Assembly (NCBI RefSeq): GCF_001905385.1
Contig: NZ_LIPF01000005.1
Span: 533,819 to 597,818, forward strand
Source of the DNA: Streptomyces sp. CB02414
GTDB lineage: Bacteria > Actinomycetota > Actinomycetes > Streptomycetales > Streptomycetaceae
Direction of reading: 5' to 3'
Length of the DNA stretch: 64,000 bases
Part shown: positions 55,669 through 64,000 of the stretch, in pieces
How the letters are laid out: every line of letters starts with the position of its first letter
How positions within the stretch are numbered: the first letter of the stretch is position 1
Notes under the pieces: model-generated
What the model was told of the DNA's origin: nothing
Database searches by the model: none
What the model saw: only the letters and a program-made list of their open reading frames with translations
Translations under genes and position numbers: made by a program

Positions 55669-56844
55669 ATGCACGCCCACGACGGCCTGATCACCACGCC
55701 GATCACCCCGGACCTGATCCGCGGCGCCCTCGACCTGGAGCGCACCGAACACGGACTGCTGCCGCACCGGCTGCCGGCCCGGGCCCGCGCCCAGAACACC
55801 GACGGACAGCTGGCCATGGCGGAGTCCCAGCCCTCCGGCGTACGCCTGGCGCTGCGCACCCGCGCCACCGTCCTCGAACTGGACACGCTGCCCACCAAGC
55901 GCCTCTACGCGGGCGCCCCGCCGCGCCCGGACGGCGTGTACGACCTGCTGGTCGACGGCCGCCCGGCGGGCCGGGGCAGCGTCACGGGAGGCAACACCCT
56001 CACCATCGACATGACCACCGGCACGGCTTCCGTCGAGCCCGGCCCGGCCGGCACCCTCCGCTTCCCGGACCTGCCCGAGGGCGACAAGGAGATCGAGGTC
56101 TGGCTGCCGCACAACGAGACCACCGAACTCGTCGCCCTGCGCACCGACGCCCCCGTCGAACCCGCCCGGGACTCCGGCCGCAGGGTGTGGCTGCACCACG
56201 GCAGCTCGATCAGCCACGGCTCCGACGCCGCCAGCCCCACCACGACCTGGCCCGCGCTCGCCGCCTCCCTCGGGGGCGTCGAGCTGATCAACCTGGGGCT
56301 GTCCGGCAGCGCCCTGCTCGACCCGTTCACCGCGCGGGCCATGCGCGACACCCCCGCCGACCTGATCAGCGTCAAGATCGGCATCAACGTGGTCAACGCC
56401 GACCTCATGCGGCTGCGCGCCTTCGGCCCCGCCGTGCACGGCTTCCTCGACACGGTCCGGGAGGGCCACCCCACCGTCCCGCTGCTGGTCGTCTCACCCG
56501 TCCTGTGCCCCGTCCACGAGGACACGCCCGGCCCCCTCGCCCCCGACTTCAGCGAGGCCGCCGAGGGGCGGCTGCGCTTCGTGGCCACCGGCGACCCGGC
56601 GGAACGCGCGAGCGGGAAGCTGACCCTGAACGTCATCCGGGAGGAGCTGGCCCGGATCGTGGCCCAGCGGGCGGGCGACGACCCCCACCTGCACCACCTC
56701 GACGGTCGTGATCTCTACGGCGAGGCCGACGCCGCCGAGCTGCCCCTGCCCGACAACGTCCACCCGGACGCCGCCACCCACCGCCGCATGGGCGAACGCT
56801 TCGCCCAGCTGGCCTTCGGCGACCGTGGCGCCTTCACCGCCTGA
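55669..56844 (+). CDS. SGNH/GDSL-family hydrolase, two-domain
   Basis: 391 aa, ATG at 55669 after CCGGAGAA. A beta-rich N-terminal domain (about 1-170; TRATVLELDTLPTKRLYAG, LLVDGRPAGRGSVTGG) is followed by the SGNH catalytic domain. Block I Ser is in VWLHHGSSISHGSDA near 182, Gly block is NLGLSGSALLD, Asn block is SVKIGINVVN, and the Asp-His pair is PDNVHPDAATH near 365. No signal peptide, so intracellular esterase or lipase-like activity. Same operon as TetR; its end overlaps a convergent gene by 11 bp. Confidence 0.87.
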   Translation: MHAHDGLITTPITPDLIRGALDLERTEHGLLPHRLPARARAQNTDGQLAMAESQPSGVRLALRTRATVLELDTLPTKRLYAGAPPRPDGVYDLLVDGRPAGRGSVTGGNTLTIDMTTGTASVEPGPAGTLRFPDLPEGDKEIEVWLPHNETTELVALRTDAPVEPARDSGRRVWLHHGSSISHGSDAASPTTTWPALAASLGGVELINLGLSGSALLDPFTARAMRDTPADLISVKIGINVVNADLMRLRAFGPAVHGFLDTVREGHPTVPLLVVSPVLCPVHEDTPGPLAPDFSEAAEGRLRFVATGDPAERASGKLTLNVIREELARIVAQRAGDDPHLHHLDGRDLYGEADAAELPLPDNVHPDAATHRRMGERFAQLAFGDRGAFTA

Positions 56845-57562
56845 AGCCCGGCTCCCCATGGCCGCGACCCCGTACGACCGCGGCGAAACGCCGGGCGACC
56901 CCGTGCCAGACCGCTTCGGCGGCCGGTTCGTCGCGCTCCGCCCGGCGGCACAGCTCCGCCGGGTCCAGCCCCCGGGCCCGCAACCGCTCCGGATCCCACG
57001 ACCGCATCCGGTCCGCGCCCGCCTCGGGGTGGAACTGCACGCCCCAGGCCCGGTCACCGACCCGGAACGCCTGGTACGGGCACCGCTCGCTCTCCATCAG
57101 CCAGGCGGCGCCCGGCGGCAGGGCGGTGACGGCGTCCACATGGTGCTCGACGGCCGTCACCCGCTCCGGCAGCCCTCCGAAGAGCGGATCGTCACCGGCA
57201 CCCGACCGCAGGGTGAGCGGGGTGCTGCCGAACTCCGGGTCGCCGTGCTCGCCCCGTACCGTGCCGCCCGCGACGTGGGCGAGGAGCTGCCCGCCGAGGC
57301 AGATCCCGAACACGGGGGCGCCCCGCTCCAGCGCCTCGGCGACGAGTGCGCGGGTGGGCGCCAGCCAGGGCGCGCGCACGTCGTCGCCGGGCAGGTAACC
57401 GCCCCCGAGCACCACGACACCGTCGTGCTGGAGGCGGCGGGGGAGCGGGGCACCGGCGTAGGCGTGCACGACGTCCAGTGACACGCCGTCCGCGACGAGC
57501 CAGTCACCGAACCGGTCCGGCCCGCCGCCCGGACCGTTCTGCACCACCAGCAGCCGCGCCAT
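56834..57562 (-). CDS. Type 1 glutamine amidotransferase (GMP-synthase-like GATase)
   Basis: 242 aa, ATG at 57562. Class I GATase with the nucleophile Cys in PVFGICLGGQLLAHVAGG near 88 and the His-Glu pair in AWGVQFHPEAGADRM near 175. LPGDDVRAPWLAPTRALV and PLFGGLPERVTAVEHHVDAV follow the GMP-synthase GATase-like pattern. It stands alone, so the acceptor for ammonia, if any, is not clear; some family members hydrolyse gamma-glutamyl compounds. It is convergent and overlapping by 11 bp with the SGNH hydrolase. Confidence 0.88.
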   Translation of the reverse strand: MARLLVVQNGPGGGPDRFGDWLVADGVSLDVVHAYAGAPLPRRLQHDGVVVLGGGYLPGDDVRAPWLAPTRALVAEALERGAPVFGICLGGQLLAHVAGGTVRGEHGDPEFGSTPLTLRSGAGDDPLFGGLPERVTAVEHHVDAVTALPPGAAWLMESERCPYQAFRVGDRAWGVQFHPEAGADRMRSWDPERLRARGLDPAELCRRAERDEPAAEAVWHGVARRFAAVVRGRGHGEPGFRR

Positions 57563-57637
57563 CGCCCACTCCCCGTCTCACACCCTCGGACACCACCACC
57601 CTGCCCGGAGCGCGCCGGGCCGCAACCTCCCCATGCG

Positions 57638-59263
57638 TCACAGACCCGCGGCGCGGTGCGTCGGGTCGCCGTCCAGGACGGTCAGCAGCACCGGCACGCC
57701 GGCCAGTTCGGTGGCCGGCACGGTGAGCGGGTCGGCGGCGAGCACCGTCAGGTCGGCGCGGTGACCGACGGCGATCCGCCCGGCCTCGTGCTCCTCGCCC
57801 GCCGCGTAGGCCGCGTTGACGGTCGTGCCGCGCAGCGCCTCCAGCGCCGACAGCGCCTGCTCCGGGCCGTGCGGCGCCCGGCTGAGGTCGCGGGTCGGGC
57901 GGCGGTGGCGGGCGCCGGCCATGACACCCAGCGGCGGGTAGGGGGCGATGGGCCAGTCGGAGCCGAGCACCACGACGGCACCGGAGTCGTGCAGGTCGCG
58001 GCAGCGCCAGGCCCGCGAGGCGCGCGGTTCGCCCAGCCGCCGGGACCAGTTGTCGGTGTGGTCGGCCCGGGTGAAGTCGCAGCAGTGGGTCGGCTGCATG
58101 GAGGCCACGACCCCGAGTTCGGCGAACCTGCGCAGCGTGTCGTCCGGGACGGTCTCGATGTGCTCGACCCGGTGCCGCACCCTGCGTACGCCGTCCGCCT
58201 GGGCCTTCTCGACGGCGTCGAGGACGTGACGCACGGCCGCGTCACCGATCGCGTGGGTGGCCGTGGGCACGCCGGCCCGGTGCAGCTCGCCGACGACGCG
58301 GGTGTACTCCGCGGGGTCCGGCCAGAAGGCGTGCCGGGACTCGCCGTGGCAGTCCGGCTGCTCCAGCCAGGCGGTGCCGTTGTCGACGGTCCCGTCCATG
58401 AAGATCTTGACGCCGGCGGTCCGCCACAGCCTGCCGCCCCTGCCCTGGCCCTCGACGAGGGCGCGCACCCCGTCCGCGCCGGTGCCGGGCTGGCACCAGG
58501 GCGCCACCCGAAGGCGCAGCGGCAGCCGTCCCGCCTGGTCCAGCTCGGTGAAGAGGTCGAGGCTGTCTCCGTTGGCGTCCATGACGTGACCGCCCGTCAG
58601 GCCGGTGGCCGCCATGGCGCGCAGGGCCGCGGCGAGCCGGTCGAGACGCTCGGCCCGGGTGGGCTGCGGGGCGATCCGCTCCACCAGCTCGCAGGCGGCG
58701 TCCTCCAGCAGCAGGCCCGTGGGCCGCCCCTCGGCGTCGCACACCACCTCGGCCGTGGCCTGGTCGAAGGTGCGCGGCCCGTCCACCCCGGCCAGCTCCA
58801 GGGCCCGCCGGCTGGCCAGCATGGAGTGCGCGTCGAAGAGCAGCAGCAGCGCGGGCACGCCGTCGAGCACCGAGTCGAAGGGCGCCGTCTCCACCGGCCG
58901 GTCACCGAAGACGTTTGGGTCCAGGCCCCAGCCGTGCAGCCACGCGCCGGGGGACAGGTCCCGCACCGCGCGGGCCAGCGCCTCGCGCACCTGGCCGACG
59001 TCGGTGCAGCCCGACAGGTCGAGACCGTGGGTCAGTTCGGCACCGGTGACCGGGTGGATGTGCCCGTCGACCAGGCCGGGGGTCACCACGGCACCCTTCA
59101 GGTCGACGACCGTGGTCGAGGCGTCCGCGAGCGCACGGATCTCCCGGTCGTCACCGAGGGCACTGATCCGGCCGTCGGCCGCGGCCAGCGCGGTCTGCGG
59201 CAGGAAGTCGCCGGTGACCGGGTCGAGCAGCCGGGCCGAGAGCAGGACGAGAGAGGTGCGCAC
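57638..59263 (-). CDS. Amidohydrolase, YtcJ/NfdA-like metal-dependent hydrolase
   Basis: 541 aa from a GTG at 59263; AAGGAG lies 5 bp upstream, so this start is preferred to a GTG at 59269. Amidohydrolase-family TIM barrel: PGLVDGHIHPVTGAELTHGLDL near 65 with the HxH metal site, GHVMDANGDSLDL, AGVKIFMDGTVDNGTAWLEQP near 280, THAIGDAAVRHVLDAV near 335, RHRVEHIETVPDD near 355 and LGSDWPIAPYPPLGVM near 440. YtcJ-type enzymes hydrolyse N-substituted formamides or related amides. It begins 23 bp after the TetR stop. Confidence 0.88.
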   Translation of the reverse strand: MRTSLVLLSARLLDPVTGDFLPQTALAAADGRISALGDDREIRALADASTTVVDLKGAVVTPGLVDGHIHPVTGAELTHGLDLSGCTDVGQVREALARAVRDLSPGAWLHGWGLDPNVFGDRPVETAPFDSVLDGVPALLLLFDAHSMLASRRALELAGVDGPRTFDQATAEVVCDAEGRPTGLLLEDAACELVERIAPQPTRAERLDRLAAALRAMAATGLTGGHVMDANGDSLDLFTELDQAGRLPLRLRVAPWCQPGTGADGVRALVEGQGRGGRLWRTAGVKIFMDGTVDNGTAWLEQPDCHGESRHAFWPDPAEYTRVVGELHRAGVPTATHAIGDAAVRHVLDAVEKAQADGVRRVRHRVEHIETVPDDTLRRFAELGVVASMQPTHCCDFTRADHTDNWSRRLGEPRASRAWRCRDLHDSGAVVVLGSDWPIAPYPPLGVMAGARHRRPTRDLSRAPHGPEQALSALEALRGTTVNAAYAAGEEHEAGRIAVGHRADLTVLAADPLTVPATELAGVPVLLTVLDGDPTHRAAGL

Positions 59264-59286
59264 AGTCACTCCTTGAGGGGGGCGGT

Positions 59287-59928
59287 TCAGTTGGTGTCGG
59301 TGGCCGTCAGAGCGCCTGCGGACAGGCCGAGTTCGCGCTCCGCGGTGGTGATCGGCATCCGTCGCACCGCGGGCGGGTCGTCACCGGTGTCGGCGCTGTT
59401 GACGAGCATGCCGAGGCCGTCGAGGACGACCAGGATCTGGACGGCGGCCACCAGCGGGTCGTCGGTGCGGAACTCGCCCTGCTCGACGCCGTCCCGGATC
59501 ACCGCCTCCAGCCGGTCGCGCCAGGCCGCCTCCTGGACGGCCACCCTCTCGCGCAGGGCGGGCCGGTAACGGCTCAGGTGCCGGGCGTTGAGCCACAGCC
59601 GGCTGATGTCGTCGAAGTCCGGCCCGGTCGCCCGCGCGAAGAAGCGCGCCAGCTGCCGGGTCGGCGTCACGCCGTCCAGGCCGGCGGGGAGGAGTTCGTC
59701 GAGCTCGGCGGAGGCGGCGTCGCCGTACGCCTCGGCCACCAGGTCCTCCACTGCCGGGAAGTAGTGGCTGATCAGTCCGGGGCGCACGTCCAGCTCCTCG
59801 GCGACCCGCCGCAGAGTGATGCACTCCAACCCTTCGGTCAGTGCGACCCCGGAGGCCGCTACAACGATTTCCGCACGTCTGGCGGCCGGAGACTTGCGGA
59901 TTCGCTTGTTCGGAATGCTTGACGGCAT
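59287..59928 (-). CDS. TetR-family regulator (BetI-like)
   Basis: 213 aa from the ATG at 59928, which lies at the predicted transcription start (promoter 59936-59964), so probably leaderless. HTH at about 15-60 (SPAARRAEIVVAASGVALTEGLECITLRRVAEELDVRPGLISHYFPAVEDLVAE). The C-terminal domain is of the TetR_C_6/BetI type. It is upstream of the amidohydrolase (same strand) and divergent from the NCS1 permease. Probably controls both, in response to a nucleobase- or amide-like compound. Confidence 0.9.
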   Translation of the reverse strand: MPSSIPNKRIRKSPAARRAEIVVAASGVALTEGLECITLRRVAEELDVRPGLISHYFPAVEDLVAEAYGDAASAELDELLPAGLDGVTPTRQLARFFARATGPDFDDISRLWLNARHLSRYRPALRERVAVQEAAWRDRLEAVIRDGVEQGEFRTDDPLVAAVQILVVLDGLGMLVNSADTGDDPPAVRRMPITTAERELGLSAGALTATDTN

Positions 59929-59935
59929 GGAATCG

Positions 59936-59964
59936 ATGCTATTGAGTGTGCGACCAACAAGCAA
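59936..59964 (-). promoter_or_regulatory. Candidate leaderless promoter of the TetR-amidohydrolase unit
   Basis: On the minus strand a -35 TTGCTT (59959-59964), 17-bp spacer and a -10 TAGCAT (59936-59941). The TetR ATG starts at 59928, 8 bp after the -10 box, which is where transcription should begin. Same geometry as the TetR at 34102. No ribosome site is present, as expected for a leaderless message. Confidence 0.55.
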
Positions 59965-59997
59965 GCAGGTGGGACACCAGCACCCCGGAGGAGCCTC

Positions 59998-61416
59998 ATG
60001 GCGTCCACGATTCCCGACCCGCACCCCGGCACCGGCGCCGCGCGCCAGGAGGCACCGCCCCCGCCGCCGTCGGACCGGGCGGGCCGCGTCGAGGCCCACG
60101 GCATCGACCACATCCCCGACCACGAACGTCACGGCCGGCCGCGGCAGTTGTTCTCGGTGTGGGCGGCGGCCAACGTGAACTACCTGAGCCTGGTGACCGG
60201 CGGCGCCCTGATCCTGATGGGCCTGACCCTGTGGCAGGCGCTGGCGGTGATCGTGACGGGCAACCTCTTCTGGCTGCTGACCGGCCTGCTCTCGATGTCC
60301 GGGCCGGCGGCGGGCGCGCCGAGCGAGGTCATCACCCGGGCGATGTACGGGGTGCGCGGCAACCGCGTCAACAACGCGATCGTGGGCTGGCTGATCTCCG
60401 TCTGCTACTTCGCCCTGAACCTGGCCGCCGCCGCGACCGCCGCCTTCGCCCTCGTGGAGATGGCCGGCATCACCGCGAACACCGGCGTGAAGGTCGTCGT
60501 GGTGATGGTGATCGCCGCCCTCACCCTGGCCATCGGCGTCTACGGCCACGCCATGATCATGAAGCAGTACCTCCCCATCACCCTGGTCCTGACGGCCGCC
60601 TTCGCCGTCGTCGCCGTGGGCGTGTACCGGCACGCCGACCTCTCCTACGTACCGGCCGAACCGCTCACCGGCACGGACCTGTTGACCGTCGTGGTCGCCG
60701 GCGTCACCCTCATCGCCTCCGCCCCGCTGTCGTACACCACCAGCGCCGACTTCTCCTGCTACCTCCCGCGCACCACACCCGCCCGGGCCGTCGTGGGCTG
60801 GACCTTCCTGGGCGGCTTCCTGCCCGGCGTGGCCGTCTGCTCGCTCGGCGCCCTCGCCGCGACGGTGGCCGACATGTCGGACCCGCAGGCGGGGCTGCGG
60901 CAGCTGCTGCCCGACTGGTTCGGTCCGGTCCTCCTGCTCGCCCTGGTCCTCGGCACCATCGCCATCAACGCCCTGACCGCCTACAGCGCGGGCCTCGCCC
61001 TCCAGGCCGTCGGCATCCGCATCCGCCGCTCCCTCAGCGTGCTCGCCGATGGCACCGCCGCCGTCGCCCTCACCCTGTACGGGCTCCTCGTCTCCGACTT
61101 CCTCGACACGGTCAGCAACGTCCTCCAGCTCACCGTCGTCCTGCTCGGCCCCGCCCTGGCCGTCTACGCCACCGACATCCTGCTGCGCCGCAACCGGTAC
61201 GACGGCCCCGCGCTGATGGACGAGACGCCCGGCAGCCCCTTCTGGTACCGCGCCGGGGTCAACCCGGCGGGCGCCCTCGCCCTCGCCGGAGGCGTCACCG
61301 TCGCGGCCCTGTGCGTGAACACCCTCTACACCGGTCCGATAGCCCGCGCCCTCGGCGGGGTGGACCTCGCCCTGCCGGCCGGCCTCGTACCGCCTCGCTG
61401 CTCTACGCGGCCCTGA
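59998..61416 (+). CDS. NCS1-family cytosine/purine permease-like transporter, C-terminus frameshifted
   Basis: 472 aa as read, ATG at 59998 after CCGGAGGAG. About twelve membrane helices (LFSVWAAANVNYLSLVTGGALILMGLTLWQALAVIVTGNLFWLLTGLLSMSGPAAGAPSEVITRAMYG, typical NCS1 helix 1-2 region). The frame ends abruptly as VPPRCSTRP. In the next frame from about 61390 the sequence reads ASLLYAALTRGGARRAPTL and stops at 61451, which is the natural hydrophobic end plus basic tail. A net shift of two extra bases (or one missing) near GTACCGCC is the likely cause. Sequencing error or real change cannot be told apart. The transporter core is intact. Confidence 0.85.
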   Translation: MASTIPDPHPGTGAARQEAPPPPPSDRAGRVEAHGIDHIPDHERHGRPRQLFSVWAAANVNYLSLVTGGALILMGLTLWQALAVIVTGNLFWLLTGLLSMSGPAAGAPSEVITRAMYGVRGNRVNNAIVGWLISVCYFALNLAAAATAAFALVEMAGITANTGVKVVVVMVIAALTLAIGVYGHAMIMKQYLPITLVLTAAFAVVAVGVYRHADLSYVPAEPLTGTDLLTVVVAGVTLIASAPLSYTTSADFSCYLPRTTPARAVVGWTFLGGFLPGVAVCSLGALAATVADMSDPQAGLRQLLPDWFGPVLLLALVLGTIAINALTAYSAGLALQAVGIRIRRSLSVLADGTAAVALTLYGLLVSDFLDTVSNVLQLTVVLLGPALAVYATDILLRRNRYDGPALMDETPGSPFWYRAGVNPAGALALAGGVTVAALCVNTLYTGPIARALGGVDLALPAGLVPPRCSTRP

Positions 61417-61461
61417 CGCGCGGCGGAGCACGCCGGGCGCCGACGCTCTGAGGGCCCGGGG

Positions 61462-62583
61462 TCAGCGCCGCGCCATGTACAGCTCCAGCGCCTTGTGCAG
61501 CACCTTGTTGAGCGGGTAGTCCCACTCGCCGAGGTACTCGACGGCCCGGCCGCCGGCGCCCACCTTGAAGCGCAGCAGCCCGAGCAGGTGGTCGTCCGCG
61601 TCGAGGGTGTCGGTGATGCCGCGGAAGTCGTAGACCGAGGCGCCCAGTTCGAGCGCGTCGCAGATCATCCGCCACTGGAGGGCGTTGCTGGGCTGCACCT
61701 CGCGCCGGCGGACGGTGGACGCGCCGTAGGAGTACCAGACGTGCTCGCCGACCGTCAGCATCGTGGCCGCCGCCAGCACCTCCCCGTCGTGGTGGGCGAG
61801 GTAGAGCCGCATGCGGTCCGGGTCCTCGGCCGTCAGCGCCGTCCACATCCGCTCGAAGTAGCCGAGCGGCCGCGGCACGAACCGGTCCCGCTCGGCGGTC
61901 TCGACGTAGAGCTCGTAGAACGCCCTCAGGTCCTCGCGGTCACCCCGGACGACCTTGACGCCGGCCTTCTCCGCCTTCTTGACGTTCCGGCGCCACTGCT
62001 GGTTGAAGCCGCTGAGGAGCTGCTCCGGGGTCCGCCCGGCGAGCGGCAGCTGGCACACGTGGCGCGGCTGCCCGGTGGCGAACCCGTCCTCGCCGCCGGA
62101 CGCGGAGCGACGCCAGCCCGTCCGGCGCAGCCGCTCGGCCACCGCCTCGGCCCCGGGTTCCCGTTCGGTGGCCTCCACGTCCCCCAGCCGCCGGGCCCCC
62201 GGGTCGGCGATCGCCGCCTTGACCGCCTCGGGGCTCCAGCGCCGGGTCACCACCGGCGGTCCCATCTTCACCGAGAAGGCGCCCCGCCGCTTCAGGTGCG
62301 CGAGCATCGGCTCCAGCCACCGCTCCAGGTCGGGCGCGTCCCAGTCGATGACCGGGCCCTCGGGCAGATAGGCCAGGTACCGCTTCAGCCGCGGCAGCGG
62401 ACGCAGCAGCACCAGCCCGGCCCCCACCAGTTCGCCGCGCTCGTCGAACCAGCCCAGGCTCTCCGCCCGCCAGTCCGGCTTCACGTCACCCCACGCGGGC
62501 GTCTGCAGATGGCTCACGGACGGCCGGGCCGCGACGAACCGCAGGTGCTCCTCGCGGCTGATCGGCTTCACGTGACGGCTCAT
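61462..62583 (-). CDS. FemX/FemAB-like peptidoglycan aminoacyltransferase
   Basis: 373 aa, ATG at 62583. Two GNAT-like halves of the Fem family: SHLQTPAWGDVKPDWRAESLGWFDERGELVGAGLVLLRPLPRLKRYLAYLPEGPVIDW (about 25-90), and STVRRREVQPSNALQWRMICDALELGASVYDFRGITDTLDADDHLLGLLRFKVGAGG near the end. LLSGFNQQWRRNVKKAEKAGVKV is the conserved helix pair. It adds the first amino acid, in streptomycetes Gly, from aminoacyl-tRNA to the lipid II stem peptide. No tRNA-binding coiled-coil arm is seen, as in FemX. Streptomycetes have several Fem paralogues, so the exact member is uncertain. Confidence 0.88.
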   Translation of the reverse strand: MSRHVKPISREEHLRFVAARPSVSHLQTPAWGDVKPDWRAESLGWFDERGELVGAGLVLLRPLPRLKRYLAYLPEGPVIDWDAPDLERWLEPMLAHLKRRGAFSVKMGPPVVTRRWSPEAVKAAIADPGARRLGDVEATEREPGAEAVAERLRRTGWRRSASGGEDGFATGQPRHVCQLPLAGRTPEQLLSGFNQQWRRNVKKAEKAGVKVVRGDREDLRAFYELYVETAERDRFVPRPLGYFERMWTALTAEDPDRMRLYLAHHDGEVLAAATMLTVGEHVWYSYGASTVRRREVQPSNALQWRMICDALELGASVYDFRGITDTLDADDHLLGLLRFKVGAGGRAVEYLGEWDYPLNKVLHKALELYMARR

Positions 62584-62810
62584 GGACGGTGCCCCTCTGT
62601 TCGGCTCTGCTGCTGCTTCGACGTGTGCTTCCTCGTGGTCCGGCCGGCGCGCCCGCCGTCCCGCACCTCACAGGGAAACCCGGCGGCGGCGGATCCGCGC
62701 GCTGCCGGCCCGCCGCCCACCCGAGTGCTCCGCCCGGCGCGCGGGAGCGCGGGCGCGGTGTCAGCGTGGAATGCCCGGGCGGTACGGCAGGACGGACGGA
62801 GCGGACGGCG

Positions 62811-63851
62811 ATGGCACGGGCGATCTGGACAGGCGTCATCACGTTCGGGCTGGTCTCGGTGCCCGTCGGGCTCTTCACGGCGACCGAGAACCACACGGTC
62901 CGCTTCCACCAGCTCCAGCGCGGCACCTCCGACCGCATCCGGAACCGGCGCGTCAACGAGCGCACCGGCAAGGAGGTCGACCCCGGCGACATCGTCAAGG
63001 GCTACGAGGTGGGGGAGGGGGAGTACGTCGTCGTGGAGCCGGACGAACTCGACGAGATCGCGCCGGGCCGCTCCCGCGCCCTGGAGATCACCGACTTCGT
63101 CGAACTGGACCGGATCGCACCGGTCTACTTCGACCGCACCTACTACGTCGCCCCGCGCGGCAAGGAGTACCTCAAGGTCTACGAGCTGCTGCGCGCGGCC
63201 CTCGCCGAGTCCGGCAAGGCGGGCGTCGCCACCTTCGTCATGCGCAACCGCCAGTACCTGACCGTGCTGCGCGCCGAGGACGAGGTCCTGGTGCTCCAGA
63301 CCCTCCACTGGGCCGACGAGGTCCGCGACCCGGTCGGGGAGCTGCCCGAACTGCCCTCGGACCGGGTTGGCCGGGGCAAGGAACTCGACATGGCGCTGCG
63401 CCTGGTGGACGCCCTCAGCGGTCCCTGGGAGCCGGACCGCTACCACGACACGTACCAGGAGAAGGTCCGCGAGCTGGTGCGTGCCAAGGCCGAGGGTGAG
63501 GAGGTCGCGGTGGCGGAGGAGGCGCCGCAGGCGACCAACGTCGTCGACCTGATGGAGGTGCTCCAGGGCAGCCTGGAGCGGGCGAAGGACACGGGCGCGG
63601 GCGGCGGGAAACCGGCCGGGAAGACGGAGAGCGGTGAGCGCCCGGCCGGGTCACGCAAGAAGGCCACCGCCCCCTCCCGCAAGAAGAAGCCGCCCACCCG
63701 GAGCGAGCTGCGGGAGCTGAGCAAGGCCGAGCTCTACCAGCGGGCCACCGACCAGGACGTCGCGGGCCGCTCCAGGATGAGCCGCGAGGAGCTGATCGAC
63801 GCCCTCACCGGAACCGGCGGCCGCCGGCGGAAGAAGACGGCCGCCGCCTGA
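62811..63851 (+). CDS. ku: Ku protein (non-homologous end joining) with C-terminal SAP-like domain
   Basis: 346 aa, ATG at 62811. Bacterial Ku core at about 1-260: ARAIWTGVITFGLVSVPVGLFTATENHTVRFHQLQRGTSDRIRNRRVNERTGKEV, GYEVGEGEYVVVEPDELDEIAPGRSRALEITDFVELDRIAPVYFDRTYYVAP, DALSGPWEPDRYHDTYQEKVRELVRAKAEG. It is followed by a Lys/Ala/Pro linker, then a SAP-like helix pair (RSELRELSKAELYQRATDQDVAGRSRMSREELIDALTG) and a basic end. Homodimeric ring that loads on DNA ends and recruits ligase D. No ligD gene is in the window. Confidence 0.94.
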   Translation: MARAIWTGVITFGLVSVPVGLFTATENHTVRFHQLQRGTSDRIRNRRVNERTGKEVDPGDIVKGYEVGEGEYVVVEPDELDEIAPGRSRALEITDFVELDRIAPVYFDRTYYVAPRGKEYLKVYELLRAALAESGKAGVATFVMRNRQYLTVLRAEDEVLVLQTLHWADEVRDPVGELPELPSDRVGRGKELDMALRLVDALSGPWEPDRYHDTYQEKVRELVRAKAEGEEVAVAEEAPQATNVVDLMEVLQGSLERAKDTGAGGGKPAGKTESGERPAGSRKKATAPSRKKKPPTRSELRELSKAELYQRATDQDVAGRSRMSREELIDALTGTGGRRRKKTAAA

Positions 63852-63879
63852 GTCGGCGGCGGCCGCCGGCCGGCTCAGG
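63847..63879. terminator. Hairpin between convergent ku and sigma gene
   Basis: CCTGAG (63847-63852) and CTCAGG (63874-63879) flank an imperfect GC-rich stem (CGGCGGC with GCCGGCCG). It lies across the ku stop and the end of the sigma gene, so both genes' 3' ends fall inside it. Probably a bidirectional terminator. Confidence 0.5.
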
Positions 63880-64000
63880 CCGTGCTGAGCATGCCCTTGC
63901 GCAGGCGGGCCAGCAGGCGCGAGATGAGCCGGGACACGTGCATCTGCGAGACGCCCAGGCGTTCGCCGATGTCCTTCTGGGTCAGTTCCTCGACGAACCG
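63875..64000 (-). CDS. SigB/SigF-family RNA polymerase sigma factor, C-terminal fragment
   Basis: The last 41 codons of a gene entering from the right edge. They read RFVEELTQKDIGERLGVSQM, then HVSRLISRLLARLRKGMLSTA and stop. This is region 4 of the stress/sporulation sigma family (SigB, SigF, SigG, SigL-N of Streptomyces), with the QMHVSRLISR recognition helix. Which paralogue cannot be told. It is convergent with ku. Confidence 0.85.
   Translation of the reverse strand, partial: RFVEELTQKDIGERLGVSQMHVSRLISRLLARLRKGMLSTA

Noticed and set aside
63872..64000. Non-coding edge
   Set aside because: The edge encodes a clear sigma region 4 on the minus strand, so it was called as a partial gene.

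Overview
The window is high-GC DNA with strong third-position GC bias, GTG/TTG starts and many 4-bp ATGA/GTGA gene overlaps. It carries gene families typical of Streptomyces: a gvpO-A-F-G-Y-Z-J-L-S-K gas vesicle cluster, a DUF1996 protein with an LAETG sorting signal, an AA10 LPMO behind an exact CebR box, and a Ku gene with a SAP-like tail. It looks like a chromosomal stretch of a Streptomyces species. I see no insertion sequence, prophage, tRNA, rRNA or CRISPR array.

Layout. 1-4.4 kb: a carbohydrate ABC importer (two permeases, binding protein) and a regulator joining a DeoR-type helix-turn-helix to a LacI-type sensor, with two palindromic operator candidates. 4.4-9.6 kb: the gas vesicle operon. 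9.7-13.6 kb: a methyltransferase, an SDR pair, and a TetR/alcohol dehydrogenase pair with three operator copies. 13.7-20 kb: sortase-anchored DUF1996 protein, LPMO, TPR protein, and a BlaI/M56 pair.

20-30.3 kb is the most coherent system. It contains an MPT70/MPT83-like fasciclin lipoprotein, an operon FAD oxidoreductase-DUF1365-CFA synthase-CFA synthase-DUF1295, and a SigK-type ECF sigma factor with its RskA anti-sigma factor. The same promoter, CCAATCC-N15-YCGGATT, stands upstream of all three units. The gene set matches the Mycobacterium tuberculosis SigK regulon (Rv0444c-Rv0449c plus mpt70/mpt83), here within 10 kb and with a visible promoter code.

30.4-37.3 kb: a PCuAC-like lipoprotein, a GNAT gene behind a small leader ORF, a DHA2 exporter with its TetR, and a persulfide-detoxification set (rhodanese, CstR-type repressor, TauE/SafE exporter, persulfide dioxygenase-rhodanese) with ATACCC-N4-GGGTAT operators at both promoters. 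37.7-42.5 kb: phosphoketolase translationally coupled to a GH65 phosphorylase. 43-46.2 kb: a TetR, an AtzG/AtzE-like amidase pair and a metallo-beta-lactamase-fold hydrolase that share one operator sequence. 46.3-49.4 kb: arginine deiminase plus an amino-acid antiporter, without arcB or arcC. 49.5-55 kb: a DMT transporter, an H1-like coiled-coil protein, small lipoprotein, DUF488 protein, GlxA-type regulator and FBP zinc-finger protein. 55-61.4 kb: TetR/SGNH hydrolase, a glutamine amidotransferase, and an amidohydrolase-TetR-NCS1 permease locus whose permease has a frameshifted C-terminus. 61.5-64 kb: a FemX-like aminoacyltransferase, Ku, and the 3' end of a SigB/SigF-family sigma gene.

All assignments come from reading the sequence and from knowledge of the families; no search was run.
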